Shown here: positions 58,537 to 64,000 of the stretch, piece after piece | How positions within the stretch are numbered: position 1 is the first letter of the stretch | Layout of the letters: every line of letters begins with the position of its first letter | DNA from: Ceraceosorus guamensis | Taxonomy: Eukaryota; Basidiomycota; Exobasidiomycetes; Ceraceosorales; Ceraceosoraceae | Direction: 5' to 3' | Length of the DNA stretch: 64,000 bases | NCBI RefSeq assembly: GCF_003144195.1 | Contig: NW_020290059.1 | Span: 35,342 to 99,341 of the forward strand | Notes under the pieces: generated by a model | Told to the model about the DNA's origin: nothing | What the model saw: the letters and a program-made list of their open reading frames with translations, nothing else | Databases searched by the model: none | Program-made: the position numbers and the translations under genes

Positions 58537-61211
58537 ATGACGGACGCATCGGGAAGGGATGGCAAGCTGTTCGCGCGCGGCAAGGTGGCCGAGCTCAAGG
58601 CGGAGCTCATCTCGGAGAAGAAGGACAAGGGTTGGGTGCGCAAGAGGACGACGTTGAAGAGGATCATTGCTAATGCCACCATGGGCAACGACATGTCCAG
58701 CCTGTTCAACGATGTCGTCAACACCTGCATGGCCATTCAAGTATTGGAGATCAAAAAGATGGTTTGTGAGTGTGGGCAAGGGGGTTAATTTGTCGGTGGA
58801 GGTGGGGGCGGGGGCTTGTCGGTGTGGGTGTGGATGTGGGTGTGGGGAAGAGGAATGACGTGGTGCTCACGTCACATCACATCACATCACATCACGTGCA
58901 CGCGCTTCCCTCGCCCATCCGCACAGACTTGTACCTCATCAATTATGGCAGATCGCAGCCCGAGCTCATCCCAAACGCCATTCCTGGCTTTCTATCTGTG
59001 AGTCGTGGCGTGACGTGGCGTGGCATGGCATGGCGGCCACCTTGCTCGCCTCGTATGCTCATCGCCCCTCGCCTGCGACATGACAGGACTGCAACGATCG
59101 CAATCCGCTCATTCGCGCACTGGCCATACGCACAATGTCTTACATTCACGTCCCCGTCGTCATATCCGCCCTGCTCGATCCTCTGCGACAATCGCTGCGG
59201 GATAGCGATCCCTACGTTCGCAAGACGGCCGCCATCTGCGTCGCCAAACTGTACATGCACGATCGCAAAGTGGTGGACAGGCAAGGCTTGATCGGAATGC
59301 TCAGGGATCTCTTGGCCGACACGAATCCTACCGTCGTGGCCAACGCAGTGGCTGCGCTCACAGAGATCAGCGAGAGGTCGGACAACATCCAACTCAAACT
59401 GAACCTCACCATCGCCAGCAAGCTGGTCAGCGCGCTGCCGGATTGCTCCGAGTGGGGTCAGACCTACATTCTAGAGAGCCTCATGTTCTTTGTGCCGCAA
59501 GATTATGCAGACGCAGAGATTCTAGCTGAACGCATCGCAGTCAGGCTTCAGCACGCCAATTCGGCCGTCGTGCTCACCAGCGTCAAGGTCATCCTCTACC
59601 TCATGAACTACATTGCAAGCGCAGAATTCAGGGAGAGCCTCTGCAAAAAGATCAGTCCGCCGTTGGGTGAGTGCCGGTGCAAATCGGTGCTGGCGTGTGC
59701 GAGTGCGGTGCAAAGCGGTGCTGGCGTGTGCGAGCGCGCTTTGCTGACCAGGCGCCCCCTCCCCTCCCCGCACCGCTCGCGCCACAGTCACCCTCCTGTC
59801 TTCAGGACCCGAAGTGCAGTACGTCGCGCTGCGCAACATTCTCCTCGTCATTCAGCGCAGACCCATCGTGCTGCAACACGACGTCAAGGTGTTCTTTTGC
59901 AAGTACAATGATCCCATCTACGTCAAGATGGCCAAGCTGGAAATCATGTACAGGCTCGCATCGGAGCGCAATGTGGAGCAGGTCTTGGCAGAGTTGAGAG
60001 AGTATGCTGCAGAGGTGGACGTGGACTTTGTGAGGAAAGCCGTGCGGAGCATCGGCAGGCTGGCGATAAAGATCGAATCTACAGCGGACAGGTGCATCAA
60101 GGTGCTGCTCTCGCTCATCCAGACCAAGGTCAACTACGTCGTTCAAGAGGCCATCGTCGTCATCAAGGACATTTTTAGAAAGTACCCCGATCGATACGAG
60201 AGCATCATCAGCGTCTTGTGCGAGAATCTGGACAGCCTAGACGAGCCCGAAGCGCGAGCGGCCATGGTGTGGATCATTGGGCAGTACGCTGAGCGCATCG
60301 AAAACTCCGACGAGCTGCTCGAAGACTTTTTATTCACCTTTTTGGACGAGCCGGTAGAAGTGAGTATTCGAGATTTTGTGCGCGCGAATCGTGGGACGTC
60401 AGCTCAGTGCGTGCATCGTCAAACTCCTACACAGGTTCAACTCGCACTGTTGACCGCTACAGTCAAGCTGTTCCTCAAGCGTCCTGCAGCGGGTGGAGAA
60501 TTGGTACCGAAAGTGCTCAAATGGGCTACGGAAGAGGTGGAGAATCCGGATCTGCGGGATCGCGGATACATGTACTGGCGTCTGCTCTCGACGGATCCTG
60601 CAGCCGCTCGCGATGTGGTGCTGTCGAACAAGCCAGCTATCAGCACAGAGACGGACAGGATGGACAGGACGCTGCTGGATCAATTGCTATTGCACGGTGC
60701 TAGCCTCGCGAGCATTTTCCACCGCCAACCGCAGACTTTCATTAGGGGCAGCAAAGCTCGATATCTTCCCGACTCGCCTGCCATCGATGAAGCGGCCAAG
60801 AAGAGTGCAAGCCGGCACTTGTACTCTCGACCGACGCCTAGAAATCCCGGTGGCCTGGCAAATGTTCAAGCCGAAACGGGTGCACGAGCTGCACCACCTT
60901 CAGCGCTTCCGCCAAGCACCACAGACGGCGCAGCGGCGACGGATGATGCTCCCGCCACGCCTGGGGCGCTCGCGCACAATGGATCATCCGCCCCGACTGC
61001 CTCTGAAGGGGCTACGGCAGAAACGAATCGCTCCTCGGACGAAGTTCGACGAGGCGATTCAGCAGATCGGCCCAGTGGTGCGAATGGAGAGGCCGAAGAA
61101 GATCCTTACGCGATGCTTGGTGATCTTGGACCGGAATTTGGAGGTGTCGGAGGCGGTTATGCTGCAGATGCGCCTGCACCACGAAGCGGAGTGGACGACT
61201 TGCTGGCCTAG
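58537..61211 (+). CDS. APL2: Beta subunit of clathrin adaptor complex (AP-1/AP-2 beta adaptin)
   Basis: Five exons (58537-58765, 58927-58997, 59087-59666, 59806-60359, 60435-61211) join to 736 residues. Beta adaptin forms the adaptor trunk with a gamma/alpha large chain, binds clathrin and recognises dileucine signals at the trans-Golgi/endosome or plasma membrane. Hallmarks: [156 protein letters not shown]-type [15 protein letters not shown]. After the trunk a disordered hinge ends with [15 protein letters not shown] and VDDLLA, an acidic/leucine pattern that could be a clathrin box. No ear domain follows, as in yeast Apl2, so AP-1 is favoured. Intron 1 contains CATCA pentamer repeats. Confidence 0.94.
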
Positions 61212-61339
61212 GGCGGGCATGTCGCATCACATTCGTGGCGCTCCACTCCCCCATGGCGCTTTTACCCACACGTACGATGATTCATGTCTTTGACAAAAGG
61301 TACTCGAGAGTAATGTAACATACATGATGCGAACTTTGA

Positions 61340-61342
61340 GCG

Positions 61343-61372
<30 letters not shown>
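61340..61372 (+). repeat. (CT)n run in the 3' region of the CTP synthase gene
   Basis: About fourteen CT dinucleotides at about 61345-61372 abut the CTP synthase stop codon; on the gene's strand it is (GA)n at the start of the 3' UTR. Confidence 0.9.
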
Positions 61373-61376
<4 letters not shown>

Positions 61377-63828
61377 TGATGCTCCGCCCATTGACTGCCG
61401 ATTCGCCCAACTTGACGCTCTTCTCGGGCGGGCTCCTGCCGCGCGTGGGTGTGGAGCTGCCAGGAGGTGTGGCAGCGCTTTTTTCCACCGTGCTGGGTCT
61501 GCGCACGGGTGGCATGGTTCCGTCGGCAGAGCCCAACGTATCGGTGTTGTGCTCGGATTCGGCAAGCCTGGCAGCTTCGGACTCGAGGATCATCATGCTC
61601 TTTGGATGCGGTGCAGTGTAGGAGCTGGACAGCTCCATCTGCTTTTCCAACTCGTCGTGGGACACCGCTGCGGCGACCAGACCCAAGAAGCAAGGTCCGG
61701 GCTTGAGTGGCCGACTTGCAAATTCCGGATGACTCTGAACAGCTGCGCGTGCGCGCGCAAGAGGTGAAGGCGTCCGAAAGGATGAGCCGCCGGCGCCCAC
61801 TGCGAACCCCCTTTTTTTTTTTTTTTTTTTTTGCCACTTTTGCACACCATACTCACCAACGTAGTAAGGATGATCGGCAATCTCTGCGATCTGCATGCGG
61901 TCCCCCGTCTCGCTCCTTCCGATGAACCTCAGCACATCCCGACTTCCCTCGCCAGGCGCTTTGGAAGCTGGCAAGATGCAAGGCACGCCATCAGAGCCCA
62001 AGCTCGGGCTGGTGGGTAGGCTTCTCGGACCAGATTGAATAGGCGGTGTGCCTGGTCTGCGCCCAGCAGCAGCATCCGCTGGAGTTTGAGGAGGAGGCGA
62101 AGCGGCAGGGTCTCCGCGCTCTATCCTCTCCACGTATTCCGGGTTGATCTCGTAGCGATGACGATGCCTTTCCCAGACGATGGGCGCTCCCGCGTACAAT
62201 TTGCGAATCTTGCTCCACGACTCAGTGCCCTTGCCAAAGACGGTTGGTCGGAGGCCCAACCTCATCGTGCCTCCCATTTGCGTCTTGCTAATCTCCGGCA
62301 TAAAGATGACGACGGGCGAGGGACAAGTCTTGTCCAGCTCGGCAGAATTGGCATCCTGAATTCCACACACGTTCCTCGCAAATTCGATGACGGCGACTTG
62401 AAAGCCGAGGCAAATGCCCAGGAAGGGCACCCGCTTCGTCCTTGCCCAAGCCGCGGCGCTGATCATGCCTTCCGTGCCTCTGCTTCCAAATCCGCCCGGT
62501 ACCAAGATACCAGACGCGGAGCAAACGGCGTGCCACGCTTCGTGATACCTCACCGGATTGTCTGTCTCCATCTGCGATTCCAGGTCGCCAGCCTCGACCC
62601 ACTTGAGCACCAATTTGCGTTGCACCCGCATAGCAGCATGCTCGAGGGATTTGACGACCGACATGTAACTGTCTTGCAAGCTGGTGTACTTTCCGACGAG
62701 CACAATCTCCACCTTGTCGAACAGGCGATCTTGGCTGCGTGCGTGCGTGCGTGCGTGCATGAGCATGATCGTGTAAGCGATGCGCTGAAGTCCGATAGTG
62801 GCCGGGATGGCAGCCAGCGCACGCTTTCGGCTGGCTGAGCAGCTTTGCCCCCCCCCCCCCCTCCCCCCCCACCCACCCAACTCACCTCAGCGTCAGTTCT
62901 CTCCAGCGTGTCTTGAGGGCGTTGCCGCGCTGCTGCATGCTCTTGGTGATGCCTTGTTTGATGTCGAGTTTCAGACGACGTTCAAAGAAGCGAACCATGC
63001 CTTGCTGTTCGAGGAGCAGAGGCACGTGATAGGTGGATTGCACGTCGTGGACGCCCATGACTTGTTCGGGACCGACGTGGCAGAACATGGACAGCTTATT
63101 GATCACGCTCCTCTCCAGAGGTTCGACGCATCTGGCGGCGATCATGTCTGGCACCAAACCCAAACCTCTGAGATCGCGCACAGCTGCTTGCGTAGGTTTC
63201 GTCTTTTGCTCGCCACCCACGACGGGCACCAAGGAGACGTGGATGAGGGCAAAATTCTCTTGACCCACGCGGAATTGGAACTGTCGCAGCGCTTCGACAA
63301 AGGGAGCGGATTCGATGTCGCCCACTGTGCCGCCCAGCTCGACGATGCACACGTCTGGCGTCTCGTCCGTCTCGTCGACTGGCTGAGCAGCCACTTGCTC
63401 GATCCAATCTTGAATGGCGGATGTGAGGTGAGGCACGATCTGCACCGTCTTGCCAAGGTACTCGCCCGCGCGCTGTGGGGGGTGGAAAGAGTGTGAGAGT
63501 GTGGGGGCACCGGAAGAAGGAGGATAAATGAGGTGGAGAGTGACGTGACGTGTCTCTCCTGCCTCGCTCGCTCGCTCGCTCACCTCCTTCTCGATGACCT
63601 TCTTGTAGACCTTGCCTGTTGTGATGTTGTTGTCTCTACCCAACGTCACATCCAAGTATCGCTCGTAATTGCCCAAATCCAGATCGGCCTCGCCGCCATC
63701 GTTGAGCACAAACACCTCACCGTGCTCTGTGGGAGCCATGGTGCCCGCATCGATGTTCATGTACGGATCGATCTTGATGGCCGTCACTTTCAACCCGAGC
63801 ATCTTCAGCAGCAATCCCGTCGACGAGG
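61372..63828 (-). CDS. URA7: CTP synthase, lacking first exon (outside window)
   Basis: CTP synthase makes CTP from UTP, ATP and glutamine in the cytosol. Visible exons: 63828-63584, 63472-62886, 62734-61857 and 61742-61372; the first exon with the glycine-rich GGVISGIGKG-type loop lies beyond 64000. The synthetase domain shows [66 protein letters not shown] and [19 protein letters not shown]. The class I glutaminase domain carries [15 protein letters not shown], the nucleophile Cys in FLGICLGFQ, and His/Glu of VQSHPEF. A Pro/Ser-rich insertion of about 58 residues splits the glutaminase domain between PEYVERIE and [11 protein letters not shown]. The C-terminal extension is disordered with several SP/TP sites, in keeping with phosphoregulation known in yeast Ura7. 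One intron has a poly-G/C run (62849-62862), another poly-T (61811-61832). Confidence 0.93.
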
Positions 63829-64000
63829 CTGGCGTTCGAGAGATGAAGAGGGAGAGCAAGGACTTAGCGCTGTTCAAGCTGGATGGGCTGCCACTGCCAT
63901 TGCCACTGTCATCGCCACTGTCACTGCCACTCCCACTCCCACTCCCGCTCCCACTGCTACTGCCACTCCCACTCCCACTCCCACTCCCACTCCCACTCCC
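63829..64000 (-). repeat. Intron of CTP synthase gene with CACTCC/GAGTGG minisatellite
   Basis: After the acceptor site at 63829-63830 (minus strand AG), the rest of the window reads as CACTCCCACTCC, CACTGCCATTGCCACTGTC and similar six-base steps. It is the interior of the first or second intron. The repeat matches the G-rich minisatellite in RTP1 intron 1. Confidence 0.8.

Overview
The window looks like a nuclear chromosome segment of a basidiomycete fungus, most likely in Ustilaginomycotina (smuts and relatives). Introns are short (about 60-110 nt, mostly GTGAGT...CAG), and exons join in frame into conserved eukaryotic housekeeping proteins. There is a basidiomycete-type DUF6533 membrane protein, a chromodomain Ty3/gypsy (chromovirus) remnant and an intron-containing tRNA-Lys. 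The phylum is well supported; the subphylum is an inference. There are no prokaryotic operons, CRISPR arrays or insertion sequences. A run of 50 N marks an assembly gap at 18291-18340, inside an intron.

Layout. 1-966: 3' end of SSF1 (ribosome biogenesis). 1792-6899: SLP1/SUCO-like SUN-domain protein. 7794-11836: a large secretory-pathway protein of unknown function with four glycine-rich hydrophobic segments and many dibasic sites. 12.0-17.1 kb: gene-poor accessory stretch with a decayed minus-strand coding region, interstitial telomere-like repeats, a chromovirus 3' remnant and tRNA-Lys(CUU). 17616-21664: TRP-family vacuolar cation channel (YVC1). 21914-26993 (-): HRD3/SEL1L. 28465-30711: RFT1. 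32389-35320: dTMP kinase carrying a very long disordered N-terminal extension. 35762-37244 (-): PAP2 lipid phosphate phosphatase. 38801-40515 (-): KRR1. 41888-43100: class I methyltransferase. 43376-44873 (-): unknown membrane-anchored protein. 45810-47224 (-): DUF6533 protein. 47.3-53.4 kb: six kilobases with no supportable gene and lower GC. 53404-57847 (-): RTP1/TANGO6. 58537-61211: AP-1/2 beta adaptin. 61372-63828 (-, first exon outside the window): CTP synthase.

Functional themes. Several genes act at the ER or in endomembrane traffic. HRD3 works in ER-associated degradation. RFT1 works in dolichol-linked oligosaccharide synthesis. These two are divergently arranged over 1.5 kb. SLP1 works in ER membrane protein stability, PAP2 in phosphatidate metabolism and beta adaptin in clathrin coats. 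SSF1 and KRR1 serve the large and small ribosomal subunits. dTMP kinase and CTP synthase both supply pyrimidine nucleotides.

Gene models were built by hand. For all complete multi-exon genes given with exon coordinates, the exon lengths sum to a multiple of three and the joins preserve family motifs. Start codons are the least certain part. Intergenic DNA is rich in pentanucleotide tandem repeats and in reiterated GAATC/GATTC/GAGTC-type words. These repeats, the 12-17 kb island, the 47-53 kb gene desert and the unknown protein at 7.8-11.8 kb are the main places to look for new biology.
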